From JBAZDC01 sp041654595 (GTDB lineage: Bacteria; Pseudomonadota; Gammaproteobacteria; Burkholderiales; Burkholderiaceae_B), in assembly GCA_964551305.1 (NCBI GenBank), contig CAZKBT010000016.1:1-54718 (forward strand): DNA of 54,718 nt, read 5' to 3'. The notes beneath the pieces are model-generated. The model was given only the letters and a program-made list of their open reading frames with translations. It did no database searches and had not been told where the DNA came from. Every line of letters starts with the position of its first letter. Within the stretch, counting starts at the first letter, position 1. The position numbers and the translations under genes were made by a program. Below are positions 9,490 to 18,570 of the stretch, piece after piece.

Positions 9490-10169
9490 CCCGACTCTTG
9501 AATCCGATCACCCTGAGCGCCCGCTTCGGCGCCGTCACTCTCGCCTTCATCCTGGGCTTGTGCAGCGCCGGCGCGTCCGCGCAAAGCGGCGATCCACCAA
9601 GGAATCTATTGCCCACCGAGCTGCCCGGCGGCCAAGCCCCTGCCAAGCCCACGGCCGTGCACAACGTGCGCGGCTTTCTGCCGGACCTGAGCTTCGAATT
9701 GCAGGGGCCCGGCGGCAAGACCTTGACGGAAAAGGACTTTCTGGGCAAAACCGTGCTGGTTTTTTTCGGTTACGCCAGTTGCCCCGACATCTGCCCCACG
9801 ACCATGGCGCAGCTAGCCCAGGTCATGGACAAGCTGGGCCGGGACGCCGCCGGCGTCAGCATTCTATTCGTCAGCGTCGATCCGCATCGAGACACGCCCG
9901 AGGTGCTGGACGCCTATGTCAGGGCCTTCGACAATCACGCCATCGGACTGACGGGCACGGAAAAGCAGATCTCCTCGCTGGCCAGGCGCTATCGCGTGGC
10001 CTACCAGATCCAGAAACCCAGCGGCGCCGATGGCGACGACTATGAAGTCGCGCACAGCCGCGGCATCTACATATTCGACAAGAGCGGACGCGCCCGCATT
10101 CTGGCTTCCGACAGCGAAACGACCGACGCCATTACCGACGCCGTGCGGGCACTGCTGCAGGAAAGCTGA
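9486..10169 (+). CDS. Sco1/SenC/PrrC-type copper chaperone
   Basis: Periplasmic thioredoxin-fold protein used for copper delivery to cytochrome c oxidase and redox handling of its CuA site. A signal peptide or anchor spans about residues 8-33 and ends in GASAQ. The copper-binding CPDIC (CxxxC) motif is present in YASCPDICPTTM, and the conserved copper-ligand His is in DYEVAHSRG. The 227-aa length is typical. It is the last gene of the overlapping run from the sensor kinase and is followed by a 7-bp hairpin shared with the convergent nitroreductase gene. Confidence 0.93.
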   Translation: MTRLLNPITLSARFGAVTLAFILGLCSAGASAQSGDPPRNLLPTELPGGQAPAKPTAVHNVRGFLPDLSFELQGPGGKTLTEKDFLGKTVLVFFGYASCPDICPTTMAQLAQVMDKLGRDAAGVSILFVSVDPHRDTPEVLDAYVRAFDNHAIGLTGTEKQISSLARRYRVAYQIQKPSGADGDDYEVAHSRGIYIFDKSGRARILASDSETTDAITDAVRALLQES

Positions 10170-10181
10170 GCATGCGCCGCC

Positions 10182-10202
10182 GCCGGGCGCGGGCTGCCCG
10201 GC
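10182..10202. terminator. Hairpin between convergent genes
   Basis: Perfect 7-bp stem GCCGGGC (10182-10188) with GCCCGGC (10196-10202) and a 7-nt loop. It fills the gap between the Sco gene and the convergent nitroreductase gene. No U-tract follows on either strand, so it is at best a weak bidirectional terminator or transcript-end stabiliser. Confidence 0.4.
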
Positions 10203-10778
10203 TCAAAGCCCCGTCCACTCTTGCACGTACGGCGCGACATCCGGCCTGGGTTGCGTCGATACGCGCGCCGAAGGCGTGCCCAGCGCAAGATAGCCCATGA
10301 AAACGTAGTCCAGGTTATCGTAGCCCAAAGCTTCGCCGACCTGGTCGACATAGGTTCCCAGGCCGGTGCTCCAGAATCCGGCAAACCCCAGCATATGGGC
10401 GGCATTGAGAATATTGGTCACCGCCGCGCCCGTCGCCAGCACGCGCTCCTGTTCCGGAATTTTGGTATTGCCATGGTCCAGCCTGCAGGCAATGGCCAGC
10501 ATGACCGGAACCTTGGAAAGCCAATTGCGGGTGACGGTTTCTTTTTCGGCGGGCATGGGCGCGCCCGCTTCGCGCATTGTCGTTATCACTCTATCCGCCA
10601 GCCTGGGCACGGCCTCGCCACGGATCACGGAAAACCGCCAGGGTTTCAGCGATCCGTGATCCGGAGCAGACATGGCCGTTTGCAGGATTTGCCGCAATTG
10701 CTCGTCATTCGGCCCCGGCGACTGCACGAACTTCGCGGATCGGCGGGTGAGTAAAAAATCGATGGGAGATTGAGACAT
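10203..10778 (-). CDS. Nitroreductase-family protein, YdjA-like
   Basis: 191-aa flavin (FMN) oxidoreductase of the minimal nitroreductase type. The N-terminal FLLTRRSAKF, then SAPDHGSLKPWRF, and C-terminal FMGYLALGTP follow the E. coli YdjA pattern (LINRRSA, APDHKSMQPWHF, GFLYLGTP). Substrates of this subgroup are poorly defined; electrons come from NAD(P)H. It stands alone between convergent sco and co-oriented pdxJ, with 54 nt separating it from pdxJ. A ribosome site (CCAGGAGT) precedes the ATG at 10778. Confidence 0.88.
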   Translation of the reverse strand: MSQSPIDFLLTRRSAKFVQSPGPNDEQLRQILQTAMSAPDHGSLKPWRFSVIRGEAVPRLADRVITTMREAGAPMPAEKETVTRNWLSKVPVMLAIACRLDHGNTKIPEQERVLATGAAVTNILNAAHMLGFAGFWSTGLGTYVDQVGEALGYDNLDYVFMGYLALGTPSARVSTQPRPDVAPYVQEWTGL

Positions 10779-10832
10779 GAGTACTCCTGGTAATACTTTG
10801 CTTTGGCGATCCCATCAACCTGAGGTCGAGGA

Positions 10833-11555
10833 TCAGCTTTGCGTTCTAAGCAAGGCCTTCATATCGCGCACCGCCTTTTCCCAGCCGTCGAATATGGCTT
10901 GGGCGACGATGGCGTGTCCGATGTTGAGCTCGGCCAGGCCCGGCAACCTGGCGATGGCTTGCACGTTGCCGTAGTGCAAGCCGTGGCCCGCATTGACGCG
11001 CAAGCCATGGCCGATGCCGCGCACGATCGCCGAGCGCAAGCGCTCGACCTCTTCGTCGCGGCGGGCACCCTCGGGCAGTTCGGCGTACGCGCCGGTATGC
11101 AGTTCGATGACCGTGGCGCCTGCGCGCTTTGCCGCGTCGATCTGATCAGGCTCCGGATCGATGAATAACGACACCCGTATGCCCGCATCCTGAAGCCGGG
11201 CGACCGCTGTTTGAACGGCATCGAAACGGCCCAGCACGTCAAGGCCCCCTTCCGTGGTCAATTCTTCCCGCTTTTCAGGAACCAGGCACACGTCGTCCGG
11301 TTGCGCCTTGCAGGCGATGGCCAGCATTTCCTCGGTGACGGCGCACTCCAGATTCATGCGGGTGCGCAACGCTTCGCGTATCGCGAAGACGTCGCGATCC
11401 TGCATGTGGCGCCTGTCCTCACGCAGGTGCAAGGTGATCAGATCCGCCCCGGCGTCTTCGGCGCGCAAGGCCGCCTGCACGACGTCGGGATACGTCGTCC
11501 CGCGTTGCTGGCGTATGGTGGCGACGTGATCGATGTTAACGCCCAGCTCCATCAT
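10833..11555 (-). CDS. pdxJ: Pyridoxine 5'-phosphate synthase
   Basis: Condenses 3-amino-2-oxopropyl phosphate with 1-deoxyxylulose 5-phosphate to pyridoxine 5'-phosphate, the last ring-forming step of DXP-dependent vitamin B6 synthesis. It is a 240-aa TIM-barrel enzyme. It starts with the family hallmark ELGVNIDHVATIRQQRGT, and LHLREDRRHMQDRDV and ELHTGAYAE are also conserved. The start is ATG 11555 or the adjacent ATG 11552. It begins 4 nt after the outer-membrane factor stop, so it is the last gene of the efflux operon, an unusual home for pdxJ. Confidence 0.96.
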   Translation of the reverse strand: MMELGVNIDHVATIRQQRGTTYPDVVQAALRAEDAGADLITLHLREDRRHMQDRDVFAIREALRTRMNLECAVTEEMLAIACKAQPDDVCLVPEKREELTTEGGLDVLGRFDAVQTAVARLQDAGIRVSLFIDPEPDQIDAAKRAGATVIELHTGAYAELPEGARRDEEVERLRSAIVRGIGHGLRVNAGHGLHYGNVQAIARLPGLAELNIGHAIVAQAIFDGWEKAVRDMKALLRTQS

Positions 11556-11559
11556 ATGC

Positions 11560-13020
11560 TCAACCCTGTGCTTCGCCCTGCTGCGCCTGGCTATGCTCCA
11601 GCCAGCCACCGCCCAGGGCCTTGTACAGCTCGACGCGGTTGAGCAGCGAATCCAGCCCCGTCTGCAGGAACGCGCGCTGAGTCGTATACAGATCGACTTC
11701 CGCATTCTGGACCTGCAGGAAGCTGTCCACGCCCGTTTCGTAACGAAGCTGCGCCAGTTTCAGCGTCTCGGCCGACGATTGCTCCATGTCGCGCAAGGCA
11801 TCGAGCTGTCCGGAATAGGTTTCCTCTCCGGCCAAGGCATCGGCGACTTCCCGGAACGCCACCTGTATGGTTTTCTCATACGTGGACACGGCGATGTTGC
11901 TTCGCGCTTCCGCCAACGCCAGGTTGCCCGTCACCCCGCCGGAGAAAATGGGCATCTGTACCTGAGGAGAAAACTGCCAGAAGCGATTGCCCGACGAAAA
12001 GAGGCCGCCCAGCTGGGTGCTGGCGAAGCCCAGCATGCCGGTAATCGAGATATTCGGGAAGAACGCGGCGCGGGCCGCGCCGATATTGGCGTTCGCGGCC
12101 AACAGTCCATGTTCCGCCGCACGAATATCAGGCCGGCGCTGCAACAGGTCCGAAGGCAGGCCCACGGGAATCCCGCTCATCAATTGATCGCGGCCGAACA
12201 CGGCGGGCTCGGACAAACCCGCCGGGATCTCCGCGCCCAGCACCAAGTGCAGGGCATTCAAAGCCTGCGCCTGAGCGCGCTTGATGGCGGCCAGGTCCGC
12301 CCGCACCGTGTTCAACTGGGAGCGCGCCTGATTCAAATCCAACGCCGAAACGACGCCCACGTCATAGCGGGACTGCACGATTTTCAACGTATTTTCACGC
12401 GATGCGACCGTCTGTTCTATGAGGTGTTCGGTCTGTTGCGCGGCGAGCAGACGAAAATAGGCCTCGGCCACCTGCGCCACCAAATTGATGTGCACCGTTT
12501 GGCGGGCTTGCTCGGTCGCCAGGAACTGCTGGAACGCGGCTTCGGACAAATTACGCACGCGGCCGAAGAAATCCAGTTCGAACGCGGTCAGGCCGACGCC
12601 GGCCTGATAGATGCGCGCCACGCTGGGGCTATTTTCGCCGCCCTGGCGCAAGGGAGGCGGATAGCGGGTCGCCTGGCCGCTGCCGCCCACGCCTATCGTC
12701 GGGAATTGTTCACTGCGCGCCACGCCGTACTGCGCCCGCGCTTCTTCTATGCGCTGCACGGCAATGCGCATGTCGCGATTGTTGTCCAGTGCGATCTGGA
12801 TCAATGATTTCAGGCGTTCGTCCCGGAAAAAATCCTGCCAGCCCAGATCCGCCCCATGCGAGGCTGACGGCTCCGGCTGGGACGCGGCCGATTCCTGTCC
12901 CGGAAAACGATCGGGCACGGGCGCCGCCGGCCGCTCGTACTTGGGCGCCAGCGAGCATCCCGCCAAGGCGACGGTCAGCATGAGCGCCGGCACCGACAAT
13001 CGAAGATTACGGTATGTCAT
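11560..13020 (-). CDS. NodT/OprM-type outer-membrane efflux lipoprotein
   Basis: TolC-like trimeric channel that passes drugs from the RND pump across the outer membrane. At 486 aa it shows a lipoprotein signal (VALAGCSLAP, lipidated Cys22) and the two repeated efflux-protein halves typical of the NodT subfamily, with AEHGLLAANANIGAARAAFFP in the second half. It overlaps the pump gene by ATGA (13017-13020), which implies translational coupling. The three efflux genes are in MexA-MexB-OprM order. Confidence 0.94.
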   Translation of the reverse strand: MTYRNLRLSVPALMLTVALAGCSLAPKYERPAAPVPDRFPGQESAASQPEPSASHGADLGWQDFFRDERLKSLIQIALDNNRDMRIAVQRIEEARAQYGVARSEQFPTIGVGGSGQATRYPPPLRQGGENSPSVARIYQAGVGLTAFELDFFGRVRNLSEAAFQQFLATEQARQTVHINLVAQVAEAYFRLLAAQQTEHLIEQTVASRENTLKIVQSRYDVGVVSALDLNQARSQLNTVRADLAAIKRAQAQALNALHLVLGAEIPAGLSEPAVFGRDQLMSGIPVGLPSDLLQRRPDIRAAEHGLLAANANIGAARAAFFPNISITGMLGFASTQLGGLFSSGNRFWQFSPQVQMPIFSGGVTGNLALAEARSNIAVSTYEKTIQVAFREVADALAGEETYSGQLDALRDMEQSSAETLKLAQLRYETGVDSFLQVQNAEVDLYTTQRAFLQTGLDSLLNRVELYKALGGGWLEHSQAQQGEAQG

Positions 13021-16000
13021 TCTTTATCTCCCGAAGAGTCGGATCGGGAATCCGTGGTAGCGGGTTTCACATCGTCGTGCGCGGCCTTGGCATGCGCGCC
13101 CAACAGTTTGGGTTTGGTCTTGAACAAGGACAGCACCACCACGAAAAATGTGGGAACGAACAACACCGCCAGCGGCGTGGCCGCCAGCATGCCGCCCATC
13201 ACTCCGAAGCCCACCGCATTCTGGCTGGCCGCGCCCGCGCCGCTGGCCAAGGCCAAGGGCACCACGCCCAAGATGAAGGCGAAGGACGTCATCAAAATAG
13301 GACGGAAACGCATGCGCGCGGCGGTAACGGTGGCTTTGATGAGACTATCTCCGCTGGCATAGGCGTCTTTGGCGAACTCCACGATAAGGATCGCGTTCTT
13401 GGCCGCCAAGCCGATTACCGTCACCATGCCCACCTGGAAGTAAACGTCGTTGGCCATGCCCAGCGAGCTGACCATCAGCACCGCGCCTAACATGCCCAAG
13501 GGCACCGCCAGGATCACCGACAACGGTATCGCCCAGCTTTCGTACAAGGCCGCCAACACCATGAACACGACCAAAATGGCCAAGCCGAGCAGTATGGCCG
13601 TTTGTCCCGATGCCTGGCGCTCTTGGTAAGACAGACCGGTCCAATCGTGGCCGAAATCCGACGGCAGCTGCGCCATCAAGCGTTCGATTTCCACCATGGC
13701 ATCGCCGGTCGAGTAGCCGGGCGCCGCCGAGCCGCCTATGCGAATCGATTCGTAGCTGTTGTAGCGCACGACCTGAACAGGCCCCTGGTCCCACCCCGCT
13801 TTGACGAACGCCGCCAGCGGCACCATGGCTCCCTGGTTATTGCGCACATTCATCTTCAGGATGTCGTCGATGCTCATGCGATGCGTCTGTTCAGCCTGAA
13901 CCCAGATATTCTGCACCCTGCCGCGATCCGTGAACTTGCCGACGTAGTTGGAGCCCATGGAAGCGGAAATCATCTGGGCCACCTCGCCGAAGTTCACGCC
14001 CAAGGCGGCGGCCTGATCCCGGTCGATGGACAGGCGCAGCTGCGCGCCCGGTCCCAGGCCCGTGACCCGCGTGTCGGCCAGGATCTTGCTTTCGCCTGCC
14101 AGCTTGAGCAACTGCTGCGTGGCCTGCATCAGCGCCGCGTGGCCCGCCCCGCCGCGATCTTCCAGGCGCAAATCGAAACCCGACGCATTGCCCAGCTCGG
14201 AAATGGCCGGCGGCACGATCGAGAACACCATCGAGTCGGGCAGGCCGAACAACAGATTCCGGATGGCCTGGCCGGCAATGGCCGCCGCGGAGTTTTCCGG
14301 GCCCTTGCGCTCGTGGAAGTCCTTCAAGGTAACGAACGCGATCGCCGAGTTCAAACCGTTGCCGTTGAAACTGAAACCCTGGACCGTGATCACGTTCTTG
14401 ACCTGCGGTTGAGCCATGAAATATTGCTCGACCTGCTCGATGATCTCGATAGTCCGGTTGGCCGTCGCGCCCGACGGCAGCTCGATGTTGGAAACCAGGT
14501 AGCCTTGGTCCTCCTCGGGCAGAAAGCCCGTGGGCATGCGCATGTACATCCATCCCAGCGCGATCACCAGCACGAGATAGACGAGCATCATGCGTCCGCC
14601 GCGCTTCAGGCTGCGCGAAACCCAGCCTTCATAGCCTTTGGTGGTTCTGTCGAACGACCGGTTGAACCATCCAAAGAAACCTTTCTTTTCGGCGTGGTGG
14701 CCTTTGGGAATGGGCTTGAGGAAGGTCGCGCACAGCGCGGGCGTGAACGACAGCGCCATGAACGCCGAGAACATGATGGACACGGCCATCGCCACCGAGA
14801 ACTGGCGATAGATCACCCCCACCGATCCCGACATGAAGGCCAGCGGCAGGAAAACCGTCGTCAAAACGAGCGTAATGCCCACGATGGCGCCGCTGATCTG
14901 CGGCATGGCCTTCTTGGTGGCGTCTATCGGCGAAAGCCCTTCTTCGGCCATGATCCGCTCCACGTTCTCCACCACGACGATGGCATCGTCGACCAGGATG
15001 CCGATGGCCAGCACCATCGCGAACATGGTCAGGACGTTGACGGAAAATCCCAAGACCTGCATGACGGCGAACGCGCCGAGTATGGCCACCGGCACCACCA
15101 AGGCGGGGATGAGCGTATAACGCACGTTCTGCAAAAACACGAACATCACGATGAAGACCAGCACCATGGCCTCGAGCAGGGTATGGACGACTTGCTCGAT
15201 GGAAATTTTCACGTACGGCGACGTGTCGTACGGTATCGTGTATTCGACATTGTCGGGAAAGAACTTGGCCAGTTCGTCCATCTGCGCCTTGATGCCTTCG
15301 GCCGTGGACAAGGCATTGGCGCCGGGCGCCAGCGAAATGGCGAACGCCGCGGTGGCATTGCCATTGAGCCGGGCGCCGAACTGGTAGTTGTCGGAGCCGA
15401 GCTCGACGCGAGCCACGTCGGACAAACGCAGCACGGAGCCGTCGACGTTGGAGCGAATGATGATGTTGCCGAACTCCTCGGCCGTTTCCAACTGGCTTTC
15501 GACCACGATGGGCGCCGCGACCCGCTGCTCCGACGGGTTGGGCGGCGACCCCATGATGCCGCCCGACGTCACGATGCTCTGGCTGCCGATGGCCGCCGTA
15601 ACGTCGGCGATGCTCAGATTGAACCCGGTCAGGCGATCCGGATCGATCCAGACGCGCATGGCGCGCGGGGCGGCGAACAGCTGAAACTTGCCCACGCCCG
15701 GAACACGTGAAATCGAGTTCTGGACATTGCGCGTAATGTAGTCCGCCAATGCCATGGCATCCCAGGATCCGTCCTTGGAGGACAAGGCCGCGACCAGCAA
15801 GAAGCCCGTGTTGGCCTGCGAGATCTTCAGGCCCTGCTGAGCCACGGCCGCGGGCAGATTGGCCGTGACGTTGGAAATGCGGTTCTGCACGTCGACCTGG
15901 GCGAGATCCGGATCCGTTCCGGGTGCAAAGGTCGCGGTGATCTGGGCCTGGCCGTATGAATCACTCACGGACTCGTAGTAAAGCAGGCCTTTGGCGCCGT

Positions 16001-16208
16001 TCAATTCATTCTCGATCACACTCGCCACGGTCGTGGAAACGTCTTCCGCGGAAGCGCCCGGGTAAGTGGCGGAGATGGTAATGGCCGGCGGCGCGACGCT
16101 GGGGTACTGCGAGACCGGCATATTCGGCAGCGCCAGCAAGCCCAGCAGTGCGATGGCTAAGGCGACTACCCAGGCAAAAATGGGCCTGTCAATAAAAAAC
16201 TGTGGCAT
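13017..16208 (-). CDS. RND efflux pump, AcrB/MexB (HAE1) family
   Basis: Inner-membrane proton-driven multidrug pump, 1063 aa, normal for HAE1 transporters (about 1040). It opens with FFIDRPIFAWVVALAIALLG, has the proton-relay aspartates in the TM4 motif ILVDDAIVVVENVER, and the TM10 lysine in GLAAKNAILIVEFAK. The C-terminal tail after the last membrane helix is Lys/Ser/Asp-rich and slightly extended. It lies 74 nt after the fusion-protein gene and overlaps the outer-membrane factor gene. Substrates cannot be read from the sequence. Confidence 0.96.
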   Translation of the reverse strand: MPQFFIDRPIFAWVVALAIALLGLLALPNMPVSQYPSVAPPAITISATYPGASAEDVSTTVASVIENELNGAKGLLYYESVSDSYGQAQITATFAPGTDPDLAQVDVQNRISNVTANLPAAVAQQGLKISQANTGFLLVAALSSKDGSWDAMALADYITRNVQNSISRVPGVGKFQLFAAPRAMRVWIDPDRLTGFNLSIADVTAAIGSQSIVTSGGIMGSPPNPSEQRVAAPIVVESQLETAEEFGNIIIRSNVDGSVLRLSDVARVELGSDNYQFGARLNGNATAAFAISLAPGANALSTAEGIKAQMDELAKFFPDNVEYTIPYDTSPYVKISIEQVVHTLLEAMVLVFIVMFVFLQNVRYTLIPALVVPVAILGAFAVMQVLGFSVNVLTMFAMVLAIGILVDDAIVVVENVERIMAEEGLSPIDATKKAMPQISGAIVGITLVLTTVFLPLAFMSGSVGVIYRQFSVAMAVSIMFSAFMALSFTPALCATFLKPIPKGHHAEKKGFFGWFNRSFDRTTKGYEGWVSRSLKRGGRMMLVYLVLVIALGWMYMRMPTGFLPEEDQGYLVSNIELPSGATANRTIEIIEQVEQYFMAQPQVKNVITVQGFSFNGNGLNSAIAFVTLKDFHERKGPENSAAAIAGQAIRNLLFGLPDSMVFSIVPPAISELGNASGFDLRLEDRGGAGHAALMQATQQLLKLAGESKILADTRVTGLGPGAQLRLSIDRDQAAALGVNFGEVAQMISASMGSNYVGKFTDRGRVQNIWVQAEQTHRMSIDDILKMNVRNNQGAMVPLAAFVKAGWDQGPVQVVRYNSYESIRIGGSAAPGYSTGDAMVEIERLMAQLPSDFGHDWTGLSYQERQASGQTAILLGLAILVVFMVLAALYESWAIPLSVILAVPLGMLGAVLMVSSLGMANDVYFQVGMVTVIGLAAKNAILIVEFAKDAYASGDSLIKATVTAARMRFRPILMTSFAFILGVVPLALASGAGAASQNAVGFGVMGGMLAATPLAVLFVPTFFVVVLSLFKTKPKLLGAHAKAAHDDVKPATTDSRSDSSGDKE

Positions 16209-16282
16209 GCGTGCTCACTTGATAAGCTTTAACAACACGGCAAGCGGCGACGATCGCCCGCATGCCGACATAGGCGTTGTCT

Positions 16283-17578
16283 TCAATTCGCGGCGGCATC
16301 GGGCTTGGCCTGGTCTTTGGCGGGCGCCGCCTCTTGACCGTTGCCGGCCGCAGCGCCCTGCTGGCCGCCGGCCGACTGCTGCGCCGGAGCCTGCCCCGGG
16401 GCTTGCGCGGCGGCGCCGGGCGCGGCAGGTTTTCCTTTCCATGGGATGCCCTGCACCGGAGCGCCGGGACCGATTTTCTGGAAGCCTTCCACAATGACGG
16501 TATCGCCGGCGGCCAAGCCCTTGTTGATGATGACCTTGGTTCCGATGCGCGGCCCCTGGACGATGGGCGTGGGCGCGACCTTGTCGTCCTTGAGCAGCAT
16601 CAGCACCGTCGAGCCGTCGGCTCCGCGCTGTATCGCCTGCTCGGGAACGGCCAGCGCCTGTTCGTCGACGCCCTGCTCCAGCCGGACGCGCACGTACATG
16701 CCCGGCAGCAGCCGCTGGTCGTCGTTGGGGAACTCGGCGCGCAAGCTGACTTGGCCGGTCGTGGGATCCACGGACACCCCGGAAAACAGCAACTTGCCGC
16801 TCTGCGGATAAAGCGTGCCGTCCGTTCTCAGAATGCGTACCTCGGCATTGCCGTCGGCGGACTGCTTGAGCGTTCCGTTTTCTTGCGCGGTGCGCAGTTC
16901 ATCGAGCTGGGCCAGGGAACGAGTGATGTCCACATACACTCTGTCCAGCTGCTGGACGGTTGCCAGCTGGGTTGCGGCCGATGCGCTCACCAACGCGCCT
17001 TCGGTGACCATCGATTTTCCGATGCGCCCGCTGATGGGGGATTCGACTTTCGTGTAGCCCAAGTTGATTGCGGCGGCCTGCAGGGTGGCTTTCGCGGCGG
17101 CGACGTTCGCGGCGCTCTGCCCGGAGTTGGCCATGGCATTGTCATATTCCTGGCGGCTGATCGCATTCGCCTTGATCAGTTTGCCATAGCGGTCGGCCTG
17201 AATTTTCGCATTGCGCGCGTCGGCTTCGGCGCGCTTGAGCTGAGCGGCGGCCTGATCGCGCTCAGCGCGATACTGCGAGGGGTCGATCGTAAACAGCAAC
17301 TGTCCTTCCTTGACGTCGCTGCCTTGCTCGAAATTGATTTCCTGCACGATACCGTTGACCCGGGCCCGTATTTGCGCATCCTTGATGGCTTCGACGCGGC
17401 CCGGAAGATCGACGTAAACCGTCGTTTTCTCCGGCTGGACCTGAATGACGCTGACCGGGACTTTCATTCCCCCGCTTTGCGGGGGAGCCTGCTTATCGCC
17501 GCATGCCGCGAGAGCCAGCACTGAAACGAGCGTAACCAAGCGCAATTGGCGCCTCAGGGGCGCGCGAAGATTCGACAT
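16283..17578 (-). CDS. RND efflux periplasmic adaptor (membrane fusion lipoprotein)
   Basis: AcrA/MexA-type adaptor linking pump and outer-membrane channel, 431 aa. A lipoprotein signal ends in LALAACGDK with lipidated Cys26. The barrel-sandwich/hairpin part is visible as VDLPGRVEAIKDAQIRARV and YTKVESPISGRIGKSMVTEG. The C-terminal 45 residues are Ala/Gln/Pro-rich low complexity, beyond the conserved adaptor core. It is the first gene of the efflux-pdxJ operon. No local regulator gene of the usual TetR type is adjacent; candidate operator repeats lie upstream. Confidence 0.94.
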   Translation of the reverse strand: MSNLRAPLRRQLRLVTLVSVLALAACGDKQAPPQSGGMKVPVSVIQVQPEKTTVYVDLPGRVEAIKDAQIRARVNGIVQEINFEQGSDVKEGQLLFTIDPSQYRAERDQAAAQLKRAEADARNAKIQADRYGKLIKANAISRQEYDNAMANSGQSAANVAAAKATLQAAAINLGYTKVESPISGRIGKSMVTEGALVSASAATQLATVQQLDRVYVDITRSLAQLDELRTAQENGTLKQSADGNAEVRILRTDGTLYPQSGKLLFSGVSVDPTTGQVSLRAEFPNDDQRLLPGMYVRVRLEQGVDEQALAVPEQAIQRGADGSTVLMLLKDDKVAPTPIVQGPRIGTKVIINKGLAAGDTVIVEGFQKIGPGAPVQGIPWKGKPAAPGAAAQAPGQAPAQQSAGGQQGAAAGNGQEAAPAKDQAKPDAAAN

Positions 17579-17615
17579 CCAAAGAACTCCCGAACGACGT
17601 GGCGCCCTTTTGCCG

Positions 17616-17707
17616 GATACGGAGAGGGCCGCCAGTCTGGTTTTTATTAAAGCCAGAGTATAAAACGAAAAGATACGGAAAACGAACGATTTCGAGATAC
17701 GGGTATC
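17616..17707 (-). promoter_or_regulatory. Efflux operon promoter region with GATACGG repeats
   Basis: On the minus strand a TATACT -10 (17662-17657) has only a poor -35 (TTCGTT, 17686-17681). GATACGG occurs three times on the plus strand: 17616-17622, 17672-17678 and 17696-17702. The last is half of the palindrome GATACGGGTATC (17696-17707). One copy lies in the promoter spacer, one just upstream of the -35 and one in the leader, a layout typical of repressor operators. The cognate regulator is unknown. Confidence 0.4.
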
Positions 17708-17774
17708 ACTTAACTATTACCAACCATGTCAGGCCGGCCAGGCCCCGAAACCGCCGCACTCGAGCCAATCGGAG

Positions 17775-18569
17775 TCAGCTCAAAAGCAAGGCGTCGTCCG
17801 ATATTTTTTCTCCCCGCACCCGTTCGAACATGCGCAACAAATCCGGCACGTCCATACCTCGTCGCTGCTCACCCGACACGTCCAGTACGACATTGCCCTG
17901 GTGCAGCATGATCGTGCGCTCTCCCACGTCCAACGCCTGCCGCATGCTATGCGTCACCATCATGGTGGTCAGCTTGCCTTCCGAGACGATACGCTCGGTC
18001 AACTGAAGCACGAAATCCGCCGTTCTGGGGTCCAGGGCCGCCGTGTGCTCGTCCAGCAATAGGATGCGCGACGGGCGCAAAGCCGCCATCAACAGGCTGA
18101 CCGCCTGGCGCTGGCCGCCGGACAACAAGCCGATGCGGTCGGTCAGGCGATTTTCCAGGCCCAGGCCCAAGGTGGCCAGCCGCTCGCGGAATTCCTCTTT
18201 CATCGAAGCCTTGACCGCTCTGCCAAGGCCGCGGCGCTGCCCTCGCGCGTAGGCCAGAGCCATGTTTTCTTCAATGGTCAGATCTTCGCAGGTGCCCGCC
18301 ATCGGATCCTGGAACACCCTGGCCACCAGACGCGCCCGCTCCCAGACCGGCTTTCGCGTCACGTCTTGGTCCGCAATGACGATCGAGCCGCTGTCCACGC
18401 TCAGATCGCCTGAAATCGCATTGAGAAACGTCGATTTTCCGGCGCCGTTGGATCCGATGACGGTAACGAACTGCCCGGTGGGAATGTCCAGCGACAGACC
18501 TTGCAGCGCCCGGGTTTCGATAGGCGTGCCGGGGTTGAATGTGATATGGATGTTCTTCGCGCTCAACAT
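17775..18569 (-). CDS. ABC importer ATP-binding protein (TrpZ-like)
   Basis: Cytosolic ATPase of an amino-acid-type importer. At 264 aa it has Walker A GSNGAGKSTFL, signature LSGGQRQAVSLLM and Walker B ILLLDEHTAALD. The HTAALDP wording is characteristic of the ATPases paired with PF04392 binding proteins (TrpXYZ type). It starts 1 nt after the permease stop, so it is the last gene of the SBP-permease-ATPase operon. Confidence 0.93.
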   Translation of the reverse strand: MLSAKNIHITFNPGTPIETRALQGLSLDIPTGQFVTVIGSNGAGKSTFLNAISGDLSVDSGSIVIADQDVTRKPVWERARLVARVFQDPMAGTCEDLTIEENMALAYARGQRRGLGRAVKASMKEEFRERLATLGLGLENRLTDRIGLLSGGQRQAVSLLMAALRPSRILLLDEHTAALDPRTADFVLQLTERIVSEGKLTTMMVTHSMRQALDVGERTIMLHQGNVVLDVSGEQRRGMDVPDLLRMFERVRGEKISDDALLLS

Positions 18570-18570
18570 A

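Noticed and set aside
11533..12807. 424-codon plus-strand frame opposite the outer-membrane factor
   Set aside because: Composition of an antisense shadow; the minus-strand gene has a lipobox and family motifs.
13602..15710. 702-codon open frame opposite the RND pump
   Set aside because: Very His/Arg/Asp-rich, no domain, and it mirrors codon bias of the pump gene.
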